Shown: positions 52,154 through 62,443, counted from the first letter of the stretch. The stretch: 64,000 bases of DNA from Anaerolineae bacterium (GCA_013314735.1 JABUFD010000001.1:186001-250000); one strand, 5' to 3'. The notes: generated by a model not told the origin, from the sequence alone. Numbers and translations are program-made.

Positions 52154-53359
52154 ATGAAGAAGAAACACTTGTGGTTCGTTTTCCTGATCATTGTTTTGGC
52201 GCTTCTCTTCGGAGCTGGTTGTACGCCAGGTGTGTCATCCGAAGCTGGTAATGACATTCCTTCAGAAGTGCCAACCGGATTGCCTACCGCCACCCCGCAG
52301 GTCAAACCGACCACCGTTCCCACTCTGGCACCAACCCGAACCCACACCGCAACCCCTGTGATACTGGCAACATCCACTGAAAGCGTCAGCGGATTCCAGC
52401 GGATGATCCGCTCGATGCCGACGGCGGAATTTGTAGCAGGTTTTTACCCCGACAGTGTTGAAATCCTGTATTATGATTCGCCGGTCCGCATTAATAATTT
52501 TACTTTTTCGTTTTCCCACGAAATGGAAAAAGGTCTGTACCTGGACAAACGTTTCGACATGAAGAACCAATGGGCTGCGTTTGAGGGATACCATCCCTGG
52601 CCGGATTACACAATCGCCCTGTATGCTGAATTTGTCGATGAAAACAAGACCCTGGCCGAATTGCAGGAAATTTCAATGGAAGACCTGCTGGCTTCCGCAC
52701 AGCGCTTTGGGGTGGTGCAGAACCAATCGGCCGAGATCATCTCCATCGACGGTGAGCAAGCAGTGCTAACCTCTGTGACCCTGGTGAACTCGCAGGGATA
52801 TCTCGAGTTCCTGACCCTCGACAGCCTGCACCTGCATGTGCAGGGCGGACAGCTCGAAGTTTCAATGATGACTGCCTTCTTGCAGGATTCGGAGGAAAAT
52901 CTGGAAAACCTGGCAGGAGATGTGCTGGCAGTTCTGCACGATATCTACCGTAGTTTTGATACGCAGGACTGGGAAAACGTTCTGACCTATAACTACACCC
53001 TGTTTACCGGGGTGTGCCCGACAGAAACGGACCCGAGTTATGGATATACGGAAGAAAACCCGATCCGCATGGTTATCCTGGATGGAACCGATTCTGTCAG
53101 CCAGGCGTTTTCGGGACCTTATATGGCGAATGCTTATTTTGAAACGCTGCTGTACCAGGGCGAAGCGGTTAGTTTTGTGCGGGAAGGATCGGTGACTACC
53201 GATACCACCATTCTTGATGTGTACCGGGTGAGTGCACCTGGAATGACAGAGCCAGTGATCCTGTATGTGGATCAATATAACCGGGCACCCTATACTGTAC
53301 CCATGGGATTTGAATGCTCCGGGTTAATGTACCCGGATCTATTCATCGAGCAGGATTAG
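52154..53359 (+). CDS. Predicted lipoprotein of unknown function
   Basis: A 401-residue exported protein. The signal peptide ends in the lipobox LFGAGC near residue 25, followed by a spacer of about 50 residues rich in Thr, Pro and Ala, then a mixed alpha/beta domain without a motif I know. Distinct segments include FDMKNQWAAFEGYHPWPDYTIALYAEF and the later DSVSQAFSGPYMANAYFETLL. ATG 52154 starts the signal peptide, with AAAGGG upstream; an in-frame TTG at 52136 is less likely. It is divergent from the CAP gene pair and 12 bases ahead of a VOC-fold gene. Confidence 0.75.
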   Translation: MKKKHLWFVFLIIVLALLFGAGCTPGVSSEAGNDIPSEVPTGLPTATPQVKPTTVPTLAPTRTHTATPVILATSTESVSGFQRMIRSMPTAEFVAGFYPDSVEILYYDSPVRINNFTFSFSHEMEKGLYLDKRFDMKNQWAAFEGYHPWPDYTIALYAEFVDENKTLAELQEISMEDLLASAQRFGVVQNQSAEIISIDGEQAVLTSVTLVNSQGYLEFLTLDSLHLHVQGGQLEVSMMTAFLQDSEENLENLAGDVLAVLHDIYRSFDTQDWENVLTYNYTLFTGVCPTETDPSYGYTEENPIRMVILDGTDSVSQAFSGPYMANAYFETLLYQGEAVSFVREGSVTTDTTILDVYRVSAPGMTEPVILYVDQYNRAPYTVPMGFECSGLMYPDLFIEQD

Positions 53360-53371
53360 CGAGGCTGAGCG

Positions 53372-53797
53372 GTGGATTACCAGCAGTACCTTGATGCCTA
53401 TTTTGTGCAACCACAGCCACCGCCCAGGTTCGCGTTTGAGAGCTTGAATGCGATCACCCTCTTTTTCGAAGCATTTGCAGAAGCGGTTGCTTTTTACCGC
53501 GAGGTGTTGGGTGAACCTGCCTACAGCGAAGGTGCATACACCCGGGGGTGGCGGATCGGCAGTGGGTGGCTGACCCTGTTAAAGGGGAGGAAAGGCAATC
53601 CAGACAATGTTGAAGTGGCAATTTTCATGCAAAGCCCGGCAGAGGCGGATCGATTATGGCAGGCAATGGTAGCGGCTGGTGCACAGCCGGGTGTTGTTAC
53701 AGATACCCTGATGTATGAACCTGTTCACCTGTGCCCGGTGACGGATCCGTTGGGGACACAATTGTTAATCATTGCCCGCAGGGAAATAGATACCTGA
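53372..53797 (+). CDS. VOC-superfamily (glyoxalase-like) protein
   Basis: A 141-residue small protein of the vicinal oxygen chelate fold. FFEAFAEAVAFYREVLGEPAYSEGAYTRGWRIGSGWLTLL and the C-terminal HLCPVTDPLGTQLLIIAR resemble the paired beta-alpha-beta-beta-beta units of this superfamily, which includes glyoxalases, dioxygenases and antibiotic-binding proteins. The metal ligands are not obvious, so an enzyme role cannot be assumed. The GTG start follows GAGG by eight bases. It may be cotranscribed with the upstream lipoprotein, and its stop abuts that of the convergent PseB-like gene. Confidence 0.68.
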   Translation: MDYQQYLDAYFVQPQPPPRFAFESLNAITLFFEAFAEAVAFYREVLGEPAYSEGAYTRGWRIGSGWLTLLKGRKGNPDNVEVAIFMQSPAEADRLWQAMVAAGAQPGVVTDTLMYEPVHLCPVTDPLGTQLLIIARREIDT

Positions 53798-54784
53798 TTA
53801 TTCTCCCACCATCTGGCGCAGTTCGTCCTGGGTGAGCCACCAATCATTGGTATTGGAGGCATAGCAGGTTCCTTCTGCCAGCGGCGTACCGCCTTTATAA
53901 GCAGAGGTTTCCTGGTGGCGTTTGTCCCACCACGGGTATTCCGGTAAGATCACGAGCATATCTTTTAATTCCACTGTGTGACGGGCTTCATCCTCCGAGA
54001 TCAGGATCTCGTGCAGCTTTTCGCCAGGACGGATTCCGGTGAACTGAACATCGCAATCAGGCGCAATCACCTTAACCAGGTCCATGATGCCCATACTGGG
54101 CAGGCGGGGAATAAACGTCTCGCCCCCGACCATCACCTGTGCGGCATTGAAAACGAATTCCACTGCCTGTTCCAGCGTGATCCAGAAACGGGTCATGCGC
54201 TCATCAGTAACGGTAACCACACCGGTCTCACGCTGGGTGCGGAACACCGGTACCACAGAACCGCGGCTGCCGACCACATTGCCATAACGGACGCAGCTGA
54301 AGCGGGTATCCTTGCGGCCGGCATAGGAATTGCCCTGGATGAATAACTTCTCGGCGCACAGCTTGGTGGCGCCATAGAGGTTGATGGGGTTGACCGCTTT
54401 ATCCGTGCTGAGGGCGATCACTTTGGGAATGCCGCAGTCAATGGCGGCATCAATCACATTTTGCCCGCCAATCACATTGGTTTTCACAGCCTCGTACGGG
54501 TTATATTCACAGGCAGGAACCTGTTTCAATGCGGCGGCATGTACCACCAGGTCAATTTCGGTGCTGAAAGCACGGTAAACGCGTTCACGGTCACGCAGAT
54601 CACCGATAAAAAAGCGCAGGCGTTCATCATTGTTAAATGCCATGCGCATGTCGTGCTGTTTCAGTTCATCGCGGCTGAAGATGATGATGCGTTTGGGGTT
54701 GTAACGGTCAAGGAGCATGCGGGTGAATTGCTTGCCAAAAGAGCCTGTCCCGCCGGTGATTAAAATGGTCTGGTTATTGAACAT
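53798..54784 (-). CDS. PseB-like UDP-N-acetylglucosamine 4,6-dehydratase
   Basis: A 328-residue extended short-chain dehydrogenase. The Rossmann motif TILITGGTGSFGKQF, VVHAAALKQVPACEYNP, the Tyr-x-x-x-Lys pair in NLYGATKLCAEKL with ALSTDKA, and VRYGNVVGSRGSVVP are diagnostic of the polysaccharide biosynthesis (PseB/FlaA1/CapD-short) group. Such enzymes convert UDP-GlcNAc to UDP-4-keto-6-deoxy sugars (often inverting C5) for nonulosonic acids or surface glycans. No partner pse genes are in the window, so the end product is unknown. Confidence 0.9.
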   Translation of the reverse strand: MFNNQTILITGGTGSFGKQFTRMLLDRYNPKRIIIFSRDELKQHDMRMAFNNDERLRFFIGDLRDRERVYRAFSTEIDLVVHAAALKQVPACEYNPYEAVKTNVIGGQNVIDAAIDCGIPKVIALSTDKAVNPINLYGATKLCAEKLFIQGNSYAGRKDTRFSCVRYGNVVGSRGSVVPVFRTQRETGVVTVTDERMTRFWITLEQAVEFVFNAAQVMVGGETFIPRLPSMGIMDLVKVIAPDCDVQFTGIRPGEKLHEILISEDEARHTVELKDMLVILPEYPWWDKRHQETSAYKGGTPLAEGTCYASNTNDWWLTQDELRQMVGE

Positions 54785-54967
54785 GCTTGCGAATCCTCAT
54801 CTTCCTTGTGTCAGGTCTGCTCTATTGTAAACGCAAGGGGGGATATATTCAAGGGTTGAATTTTGAACGAAGGGAAAACGTAGATTGCCCTTTTTCCCAT
54901 CTGGTACGGAGTGAATGTTTCCTGTATGCTTATCATTATTCGCGTCTGTTTGGAAAGGAAGAAGAAC

Positions 54968-55885
54968 ATGAAATCAACTGTGACCAAAGCGATCACAAAG
55001 GGCGGGGAATACCTGCTCGAATACGGCAGGGATGTGGAACAGGCATGTTACCGGCACCTGTTTCTGGGTGAACATCTGGCAAGTGTGATCACGGTTCTGG
55101 CGCAATACCAGAATGCTGATGGCGGATTCGGGCACGGGCTGGAACCGGATCTCCAGGTGCCAGACTCGTCCATCCTGGCCACATCGGAAGCCCTGATCCT
55201 CCTGCGTTCGTTGGGGGTCGATCCGCATACTGCACTATTTGAGGGAGCGATTGAATTTCTGCTGGGCAACTACCAACCGGAAGGGAAAGGCTGGCCATTT
55301 GTCCCGGTGAATACCGACCAATTTCCCAGGGCACCGTGGTGGAATTATGACCCCGACGTACACAGCAGCCGGCACAACCCCAGGCCGCAGTTACTGGGTG
55401 ACCTGATCGTGGCAAGGCACCTGGTACCAGAAAATTTGATTAGCGTGCTGGCGGATGATGTGACCGCGTGCCTAAAAAAAGATTCTGGTGAGCTCCAGAT
55501 GCATGATCTGCTGAGTTACCTGCGACTGTCGCGAACATCCGGCCTGCCGCAGGCTTTACGGACAGCGCTGGAACTCCACCTTCCCGGGATGATCGGGCGG
55601 AATGTTGAGACCGATCCCGAACAATGGTCCGGGTACAGCCTTTACCCGTACCAGGTGGTTGAACACCCGGATGACCCGTTGATGGCGGAATGGGGAACAG
55701 CGATGCTGCAATCCATTCGATATATGCTTGATCATCAAACCGCAGATGGTTGTTGGGAACCCACCTGGGATTGGGGCGGGCAATTTCTTGTGGCGTGGGA
55801 AGCCGCCAAGAAGGATTGGCGCAGTGTCATCACCCTGAACAACCTTGTGGTCTTGAAGAAGTTCGGAGCTATGGTATCATCATAG
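54968..55885 (+). CDS. Alpha/alpha-toroid (prenyltransferase-like) repeat protein
   Basis: A 305-residue soluble helical protein. The repeats [24 protein letters not shown] and [18 protein letters not shown] show the Gly-Gly-Phe/Trp turns (QxxDGGF) of alpha/alpha-barrel folds such as squalene cyclases and protein prenyltransferases, but the catalytic Asp motifs of those enzymes are missing. Many such bacterial proteins are annotated only as prenyltransferase/squalene-oxidase repeat proteins. ATG 54968 has GGAAAGGA upstream; a longer frame from 54911 lacks a good site. The next gene, a sugar kinase, begins 29 bases later. Function unknown. Confidence 0.72.
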   Translation: MKSTVTKAITKGGEYLLEYGRDVEQACYRHLFLGEHLASVITVLAQYQNADGGFGHGLEPDLQVPDSSILATSEALILLRSLGVDPHTALFEGAIEFLLGNYQPEGKGWPFVPVNTDQFPRAPWWNYDPDVHSSRHNPRPQLLGDLIVARHLVPENLISVLADDVTACLKKDSGELQMHDLLSYLRLSRTSGLPQALRTALELHLPGMIGRNVETDPEQWSGYSLYPYQVVEHPDDPLMAEWGTAMLQSIRYMLDHQTADGCWEPTWDWGGQFLVAWEAAKKDWRSVITLNNLVVLKKFGAMVSS

Positions 55886-55914
55886 GCAGAACTAACAATC
55901 CAGGAGGATTTAGC

Positions 55915-56811
55915 ATGGCAGTATACGGTGCAGTTGAAGGCGGCGGTACCAAGTTCAATTGTCTGGTGGGCACCGGTCCCGATGACATCCGGGCAGAAAT
56001 CCGAATCCCAACCACAAAGCCAGCGGAAACGATGCGGCTTGTGGTTGATTTCTTCCGAGATTACGAATCTGCCAGCGGTGAAAAAATTGCCGCGATTGGT
56101 GTGGCTTGCTTTGGCCCGGTGGATTTAAATCCGGAGTCATCAACATACGGTTGTATCACCACCACCCCCAAGCCTTTTTGGGGCGGCGCACCGATTGTGG
56201 CACCGCTTAAGGCAGCCTTTGATGTCCCGATTCCCTTCGAAGTGGATGTGAACGGGGCAGCCCTGGGCGAAGCCCGTTGGGGGGCAGCGCAAGGTCTGCG
56301 CAACTTCGTGTACTATACCATTGGCACTGGCATTGGCGCCGGGGCGATGGTGAATGGGAAAATGCTGCATGGGTTGATGCACGCCGAGATGGGCCATCAG
56401 ATGATGCCATCGCTGGAAGGGGCGGATTACAAAGGTCTGTGCCCGTATCATACCCATTGCCTGGAAGACATGGCCACCGGACCTGCGATTGAAAAACGTT
56501 GGGGCACTTCGGCGGAAAACCTGCCGCCTGACCATCCGGCGTGGGCATTGGAGGCCGACTACCTGTCACTTGCGATGCACAATACCGTATGCATGCTGTC
56601 ACCAGAACGGATCATCCTCGGGGGCGGGGTGATGAACCAGATGCACCTGTTCCCACTGATCCGTGAAAAGACCCTCCAACACCTGGGCGGTTATATCCAG
56701 AAAAAGGAAATCCTGGAACACATTGATACCTATATCGTGCCGCCAGGCCTGGGCGGACGCGCCGGAATGATGGGCGCTCTGGCAATGGCGATTGAGGCGG
56801 CAGCGGGGTAA
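55915..56811 (+). CDS. ROK-family sugar kinase, probably fructokinase
   Basis: A 298-residue kinase. [14 protein letters not shown] holds the phosphate-1 (ATP) motif, [11 protein letters not shown] the substrate loop, [36 protein letters not shown] the catalytic Asp-equivalent and phosphate-2 region, and [22 protein letters not shown] the zinc-binding motif in the form found in bacterial ROK fructokinases. It would phosphorylate fructose (or mannose) after uptake. AGGAGGA stands nine bases before the ATG. It is the last plus-strand gene before the cyclase/NB-ARC gene and follows the toroid gene closely. Confidence 0.88.
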   Translation: MAVYGAVEGGGTKFNCLVGTGPDDIRAEIRIPTTKPAETMRLVVDFFRDYESASGEKIAAIGVACFGPVDLNPESSTYGCITTTPKPFWGGAPIVAPLKAAFDVPIPFEVDVNGAALGEARWGAAQGLRNFVYYTIGTGIGAGAMVNGKMLHGLMHAEMGHQMMPSLEGADYKGLCPYHTHCLEDMATGPAIEKRWGTSAENLPPDHPAWALEADYLSLAMHNTVCMLSPERIILGGGVMNQMHLFPLIREKTLQHLGGYIQKKEILEHIDTYIVPPGLGGRAGMMGALAMAIEAAAG

Positions 56812-56850
56812 TCCCTGCCAGGTTGTCACATTCGATGTAGCATGTGCGAG

Positions 56851-59475
56851 TTAACGCATGGTTTGCAAATGCGCCAGGCGTTGTTTGCATTTCACAATAC
56901 CTTCGTGATCATTCACCTCAGACAGGTAGTTGAGGTTGGCCTTGATCATTTCACATGCCTCGTCCAACCGCTGCAGTTCTTCAAGGATGGATGAAAGCAG
57001 CCATCTTGTCATCAGCATCCGTTCCAGATTCTCCATCACGGTGAAGATGGTCAGGCTTTCCTGGGCCATGGTATACGCTTGTTCAAGGCTGCCCTGGCGC
57101 CAGGCCCATTCAGCCAAACCCAACAGGCACAAAGCCCGGCCCCAATCGTTACCCATCCGGGTGAATATTTCAAGGCCCTGCTGGTAACAGGAATGGCCAA
57201 CTCCTTCATTTAACCCGCCGAATGTATCGACATCGCCACAGATAACATTGGTGATACCCAAATCCCAGGCATCGCCAAATTCCTGGAAAATCTGAATACA
57301 TCGTTGGTACAGCGCTGTCAGACTACCACCTTTGAAAGGGGCCTGCCCGATACAACCAATGAGGAATGCGTATCCTTTCAGCAGACTGTCCGGCAGCTGC
57401 AATGTCCAATCAATCAGCTTTTCCGGGACGGGCAGCAGCCGGCTCGATTTTCCTGTCCGCGACACGAAGTGCTGCAGTGCGGCGATCACCAGGGCGTGCA
57501 GGTCAGCATCATCCGCCCGGGTTGATAAAACGAACTTTTCGTCGGCTTTCCCGCTGAAAGACACCAGCAGCTCTTCCAATAACCCCACCATATTGCTCAA
57601 GGCAAGCCGGCGGTCATCCATTTCATGGAACAGGATCAAACCCGGCAGTGATAGCCTCAGCTGTTTGCCATTATGGTGTGCTGCCAGGGTATGATGAGCA
57701 GCAAGAGCTTCATGAATGTCTGCTCGAATAGCTGCCAAAGCACTCGAGTAATCCGGTCCTTTTAATCGAAGAAAATGCTGGTACAGCCAGCTGGAAAAAT
57801 AGTCAGCATGCCGCAAGGCAACAGCCTGCGCCAGTGAAGGATTGGCTTCCAGGTGATTCAAGACAAACTGGCGAATGAGCGGGTGGAAAGTGAATCGATC
57901 ACCGGGGACGGATTTGAGTATGGATTGGTCCATCAGTGAAACGATGGTAGAAATGGAGACCTGTGTGATGGCCAGGGCTGCTTCCCGCCGGAAGGAGGCC
58001 TGGAAATAGGATAACTGGGCGCACGCGGCGCGTTCTTCAGGGGACAACAAATTCCATGAATAATCGAAAACAGCCTGCAGTGAACGGTGACGATCCGGGA
58101 TTTCCTGCCAGTTGAGCGATAAGAAGGCAACATCGTGATGGATTATTTCAGCGATCAATTCACAAGGCATCGCCCGAAGCCATGATGCTGCCATTTCTAC
58201 GGCCAGGGGATGGCCGGCGACTTCACGGCAGATGCGGGCAATGGATTCGCCTTCACGCTGAATGTCGAGGTGGATCCCGGCGCGCTGTGCTGTTTGCAGG
58301 AATAACATTGCTGCCGGGTTGTCAATTGGGGATTTGCCCAGGTGGGTTTCATCGCATACAAGACCCTCCAACGGGATAACCCATTCTGCCTGTAGATTGA
58401 GCCTTTCGCGGGAAGTGATTAGCAAGCTAACATGGGAAGCGATATTGATGATCTCTTGAACTAGATGGGCGCAGGAAATGACATGTTCAAAATTATCGAG
58501 CAGCAGCAGGATGTGTTTACCAGAGAGCGCATTAAGCAACTGACTTTTTATTTCAGGAACTGTTCTGGTTGTTTTCTCAGGCAGTAAAAAGGAAAATTTG
58601 ATCGCCGATGCGATCGCGAACAATACTTCCTCCATGCTTCGCGCTTGAACCAGGTCGACAAAATAGACGCCATCAATGAACTGCTGGCAGCCACCGGCAG
58701 CCTGGATGGCGAGCCTGGTTTTACCGCACCCTCCCGCACCAGTGATGGTGATTAACCGGTGACTGGCATCCTGCAGGAGGTTTTGGATGGTTTCGATCTC
58801 GTATTCACGGCCGAGAAAAGGGGTGCCGGGGACAGGCAGATGCACACGGCTCAGGTCCACTGTTTTCAGTGGAGGAAACTCATGCGATAGATCGTCTGTT
58901 TCAACCTGGTAAATGTGTTCCGGCTGGAGCAGGTCTTTGAGGTGATGAACACCAAGGTCTTTCAGGGATAAGCCTGTGGGTGTCTGTTCCTGGAGCAGGG
59001 CATAGGTGGTTTCATTCATTAAAATCTGTCCGCCGTAACCGGCTGCCAGCAGACGGGCGGCGCGGTTGAGGGTCGGCCCGACATAGTCGTCACCGCGTTC
59101 TTCCGTGATCCCTGTATGCAGCGACATTCTGACCCTCAGCTCGCCGCCCTTTGGCCAGGGCGCATGCAGCAGTCTGTGCTGGGTTTCCACTGCTGCGTGC
59201 AGGGCATCTGTCGCTGAGGTAAAAGCCACCTGGAAGGCATCCCCAATCATTTTGTAAATATAGCCCCCATGCTGCGCCATCACGCGGCGGGTGATGGCTT
59301 CCTGGAGCGCAAACGACGAGGCCATCACGTGTGCATCTTTTTCCCACATGCCGGTACTGCCCTCAATATCGGTGAACAGGAAAGTGACGGTTCCCGATGG
59401 CTTGACCTGGTGTGCCGCGGTTTTTCGATAACCGGGGCTGGAAGTTATCTCTGCATCCGCCGATGTGCAGTCCAT
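56851..59475 (-). CDS. Class III nucleotide cyclase / NB-ARC ATPase / TPR signalling protein
   Basis: An 874-residue soluble protein. Residues 25-190 are a class III adenylate/guanylate cyclase domain: metal Asp in FLFTDIEGST, KMIGDAFQVAF with substrate Lys and second metal Asp, and the Asn-Arg pair in GPTLNRAARLLA. Residues 230-500 form an NB-ARC/AAA ATPase with P-loop GAGGCGKTRL near 250 and Walker B ILLLLDNFEHV. A winged-helix region follows, then helical TPR-like repeats to the end. No DNA-binding HTH is seen at the end, so it is not a plain LAL regulator. A TATAAT at 59516-59521 may be its promoter. Output (cAMP versus scaffold) unknown. Confidence 0.88.
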   Translation of the reverse strand: MDCTSADAEITSSPGYRKTAAHQVKPSGTVTFLFTDIEGSTGMWEKDAHVMASSFALQEAITRRVMAQHGGYIYKMIGDAFQVAFTSATDALHAAVETQHRLLHAPWPKGGELRVRMSLHTGITEERGDDYVGPTLNRAARLLAAGYGGQILMNETTYALLQEQTPTGLSLKDLGVHHLKDLLQPEHIYQVETDDLSHEFPPLKTVDLSRVHLPVPGTPFLGREYEIETIQNLLQDASHRLITITGAGGCGKTRLAIQAAGGCQQFIDGVYFVDLVQARSMEEVLFAIASAIKFSFLLPEKTTRTVPEIKSQLLNALSGKHILLLLDNFEHVISCAHLVQEIINIASHVSLLITSRERLNLQAEWVIPLEGLVCDETHLGKSPIDNPAAMLFLQTAQRAGIHLDIQREGESIARICREVAGHPLAVEMAASWLRAMPCELIAEIIHHDVAFLSLNWQEIPDRHRSLQAVFDYSWNLLSPEERAACAQLSYFQASFRREAALAITQVSISTIVSLMDQSILKSVPGDRFTFHPLIRQFVLNHLEANPSLAQAVALRHADYFSSWLYQHFLRLKGPDYSSALAAIRADIHEALAAHHTLAAHHNGKQLRLSLPGLILFHEMDDRRLALSNMVGLLEELLVSFSGKADEKFVLSTRADDADLHALVIAALQHFVSRTGKSSRLLPVPEKLIDWTLQLPDSLLKGYAFLIGCIGQAPFKGGSLTALYQRCIQIFQEFGDAWDLGITNVICGDVDTFGGLNEGVGHSCYQQGLEIFTRMGNDWGRALCLLGLAEWAWRQGSLEQAYTMAQESLTIFTVMENLERMLMTRWLLSSILEELQRLDEACEMIKANLNYLSEVNDHEGIVKCKQRLAHLQTMR

Positions 59476-59515
59476 AGGTGTCTCCTGGCTGGTACGAATG
59501 AATCAGCCTGTCTTG

Positions 59516-59521
59516 ATTATA
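59516..59521 (-). promoter_or_regulatory. -10 element of the cyclase/NB-ARC gene
   Basis: Perfect TATAAT on the minus strand, 41 bases before the ATG; an AGGAGAC ribosome site lies between. The -35 region is poor. Confidence 0.45.
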
Positions 59522-59601
59522 GCAAGAACCTGAATCCTACGGGTTTGTGATCGCGGAATTTTGGAACATCATAACGAAGGCTGCTGGCTGGAAATGAGGA
59601 T

Positions 59602-59636
59602 AAAAAAACCTGGCGTTCGATGCACCAGGTTTTTTC
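59602..59636 (-). terminator. Terminator of tal-pgi
   Basis: AACCTGG...CCAGGTT (59607-59613 with 59625-59631) with T runs on both sides, so it can act in both directions; 24 bases after the tal-pgi stop. Its core AAAACCTGGCGTTC also occurs at 24.7 kb. Confidence 0.8.
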
Positions 59637-59659
59637 GGCTTATACTACGGCAGAATCAT

Positions 59660-62443
59660 TCAGCGGAGTAAATCCTTTATGCCCCCTTTGGTGAGATGAA
59701 TCCGGATGCCGCGGCGTCCGACATTCAAATTGGCCTGCAGGTCACCCAAGGCCTGGGCCAGTTCCAGTGTGCCAAAACTGATGTCCTGGGTGGGTACCTC
59801 GAAATCTACGGCAGGATCGGCGGTGATGTAGAGCACCAGGATGTTGTTCTTTCCGCCTTTATGCAACTGGCCAGTGGAGTGCTGGAAGCGTGGACCGAAC
59901 CCGAGCGTAACCGCTTTGTGGGTTTGCCCGGCAATGTCGTGGCGCAATTTCTCCAACGCTTCAGTCATGGCATCGTTGCGCGGCAGATACGCATTTAGCG
60001 CAATGTAATCGCCTGCCCCTGCGAGGGCAGCAAAGCGCCCGATGACATCCTTTAAACCGGTCGCCTGGTTCAGTCCATCAAACGATTTGCCATACACCTG
60101 CCCCAGGTCATTCTGCCATAGGATTTCGCCAAGTTCGAGATTGCCGGAGGACTGGTAGGCTTTCAAGTAATCTTTGGTCAGTGTCTTGGATAGCTGCACA
60201 TTGGGCTGGTCAAAGGTGTTGACCTTGAGCACCATGCAGGCATAGGAAATGGCCATTTCCCAGCGATAGAATTCAGCAAACAACTGCGCCGGTTGGGGGA
60301 CATTCAACACCAAAACCGGGTGGCCGAGGGAACGCAGCTGGGTGACTACCGCCTGGCGTGTGCCATCCTGGCGGATATAAACATACAGGCGGTCTGTTTC
60401 GGATGCCGGTGGAATGACCACTGGTTCTCCATCCACCGGGACGATGCCGACGCCGTCTTTCCCTGAGCTTTCCGCGATCAATTGTTCCATCCAGGAACCC
60501 AGTGAGGCGAAGGCCGGATCGGTGATGATGGACAATTTATCGCGTCCGGCAAGTGCGGCTTCACCGAGTAAAGCCCCCAGCACCAGGCCTGGATTGCGTC
60601 CGGCAGGCACATCCACCGCACATTCCGCAGCGAACTTCTGGGCGCGCTTTAGCAAATCAGCGGTATCGTGTCCCATCAGGGCGGAAGGCAGGATGCCAAA
60701 TGCGATCAGGCCGGAGAATCGTCCGCCCACATTCGGGTCGGCTTCAATCACCGCGCGGAAGTTTCGCTCCATCGCCAGCTTGCCGAGGGCGGAGCCGGGG
60801 TCGGTCACCACCACGAAATGTTGGGGTGCTTCAGGGCCCAGTTCTGTTTTGGCTTTGGCCCAGAAATGATCGAGGAAGGCCATGATCTCAGCGGTACTGC
60901 CAGATTTGGAAGCAACCACAAACAGCGTCTTGCTGATCGGGGCGCGCCGGGTGGCTTCCAGCACCTGGCTGGGGTCTGTGGAATCAAGGATCGCCAGGTC
61001 CAATGCTGGCCGGCCGTCCACCTCGCCGACGCCCAGCGTGAGGCGCATCACTTCGGGTGCCAGTGACGAGCCGCCCATACCCAGCAAAGTCACATGGGTA
61101 TAACCTTCATCAATCACCTCGGCGGCCAGGGCAGAAACCTGCGGGAGGAGGTTTTCACTGTCCCAGGGGGCGGTCAGCCAGCCGAGGCGTTTGACGATTT
61201 CCGCCTGGCCTTCGGGGTCTGTGGCCCACAAGGATGGATCATGTGCGAAGAGGCGTTCCACCGCTTTTTCCTGCGCAAAGGTTTGGACACGCCGGGAAAC
61301 GGCCGGAGCCAGGCTGCCAACCTGGGCTTTCATCTCATCAGATCGGGCACGGATCACATCCATTAACTCGGCAAATGATGTGGAGAAGGCTTTTACGCCG
61401 GCAATTTCCAGGTCATAATGGATCTGAGCCATGGAGAAACCGAACTTTTCGATGCTCTGCAACAATAGGCGGGCTGATTCCTCGTTGCCTTCCACACTAT
61501 AGGCGGCGGTGCCATGGTCTTTAAAGGCGACCACGGTTTCGGGCGGGGCAGTATTGACCGTGTGCGGGGCAATCAGGGTATCGACATACATGGTATCGGG
61601 GTAGGAAGGATCCTTGGTGCTGGTGGAAGCCCATAATGGGCGCTGCACCTTTGCGCCTTTTTCTTCCAGTGCCGCAAAGCGTTCAGAGGCGAACGATTCC
61701 TTAAACAACTGGTAACAGTAACGGCTGTTGGCAATGGCGGCTTTGCCGAAATAGGCATTGGCCTGTTCTGCCAGGGGACCGGCCTGGTCGATATATTCGC
61801 GCAGCTTCTGGTCAATGACGGCGTCGATACGTGATACGAAGATTGATGCCACCGAGGCAATGCCATCAATCGGCAGGCCGGCGGCAGCCCGGTCTTCCAG
61901 GCCGCTGATGTAGGCTTCCATCACCTCGACATACCGTTCCGGCGAGAAGATGAGCGTCACGTTGACATTGATCCCGGCCGCAATTGCCGCGCGGATGGCG
62001 GGAATGCCTTCCGGGGTGGCCGGGATTTTGATGCACAGGTTGGGGCGGTTGACCCACTGCCACAGGCGTTTGGCTTCGGCAATGGTGGTTTCGGTATCGT
62101 TGGCAAGATTCGGGTCTACCTCGAGGCTGATATAACCGTCACCTTTGGCGGTTTTTTCATACAACGGGCGCAGCAGATCCGCGCCGGCCTGAATATCTTC
62201 CACGGCCAGCTGCCAGAAGATCTGTTCAGGCGTCCATCCGGCCAGTGCCATCGGTTGAATGGCGTTATCGTAATCGCTGGATTTGGCGATGGCTTTCATG
62301 AAGATGCTGGGGTTGGAAGTGACACCGTAAATGTCGCCGGCTTCAATCATCCCCTTTAAAGAGCCATCTTCGATTAACTTGCGCTGGATATTGTCATACC
62401 ACAGCGATTGTCCCAATTTGTAGAGTTCCACATTTTTACTCAT
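59660..62443 (-). CDS. Fused transaldolase / glucose-6-phosphate isomerase
   Basis: A 927-residue bifunctional enzyme. Residues 1-370 are a transaldolase of the larger (TalB-like) type, with the Schiff-base lysine in NLCIKIPATPEGIPAI and IFVSRIDAVID. Residues 380-927 are a glucose-6-phosphate isomerase domain, with TLLGMGGSSLAPEV, VASKSGSTAEIM and the C-terminal GFGPRFQHSTGQLHKGG. The fusion links the pentose phosphate pathway with the upper part of glycolysis and is known from several bacteria, notably in Chloroflexota and cyanobacteria-associated genomes. ATG 62443 has AAGGAG upstream; the frame from 62467 is rejected. It overlaps rpiB by eight bases. Confidence 0.95.
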   Translation of the reverse strand: MSKNVELYKLGQSLWYDNIQRKLIEDGSLKGMIEAGDIYGVTSNPSIFMKAIAKSSDYDNAIQPMALAGWTPEQIFWQLAVEDIQAGADLLRPLYEKTAKGDGYISLEVDPNLANDTETTIAEAKRLWQWVNRPNLCIKIPATPEGIPAIRAAIAAGINVNVTLIFSPERYVEVMEAYISGLEDRAAAGLPIDGIASVASIFVSRIDAVIDQKLREYIDQAGPLAEQANAYFGKAAIANSRYCYQLFKESFASERFAALEEKGAKVQRPLWASTSTKDPSYPDTMYVDTLIAPHTVNTAPPETVVAFKDHGTAAYSVEGNEESARLLLQSIEKFGFSMAQIHYDLEIAGVKAFSTSFAELMDVIRARSDEMKAQVGSLAPAVSRRVQTFAQEKAVERLFAHDPSLWATDPEGQAEIVKRLGWLTAPWDSENLLPQVSALAAEVIDEGYTHVTLLGMGGSSLAPEVMRLTLGVGEVDGRPALDLAILDSTDPSQVLEATRRAPISKTLFVVASKSGSTAEIMAFLDHFWAKAKTELGPEAPQHFVVVTDPGSALGKLAMERNFRAVIEADPNVGGRFSGLIAFGILPSALMGHDTADLLKRAQKFAAECAVDVPAGRNPGLVLGALLGEAALAGRDKLSIITDPAFASLGSWMEQLIAESSGKDGVGIVPVDGEPVVIPPASETDRLYVYIRQDGTRQAVVTQLRSLGHPVLVLNVPQPAQLFAEFYRWEMAISYACMVLKVNTFDQPNVQLSKTLTKDYLKAYQSSGNLELGEILWQNDLGQVYGKSFDGLNQATGLKDVIGRFAALAGAGDYIALNAYLPRNDAMTEALEKLRHDIAGQTHKAVTLGFGPRFQHSTGQLHKGGKNNILVLYITADPAVDFEVPTQDISFGTLELAQALGDLQANLNVGRRGIRIHLTKGGIKDLLR

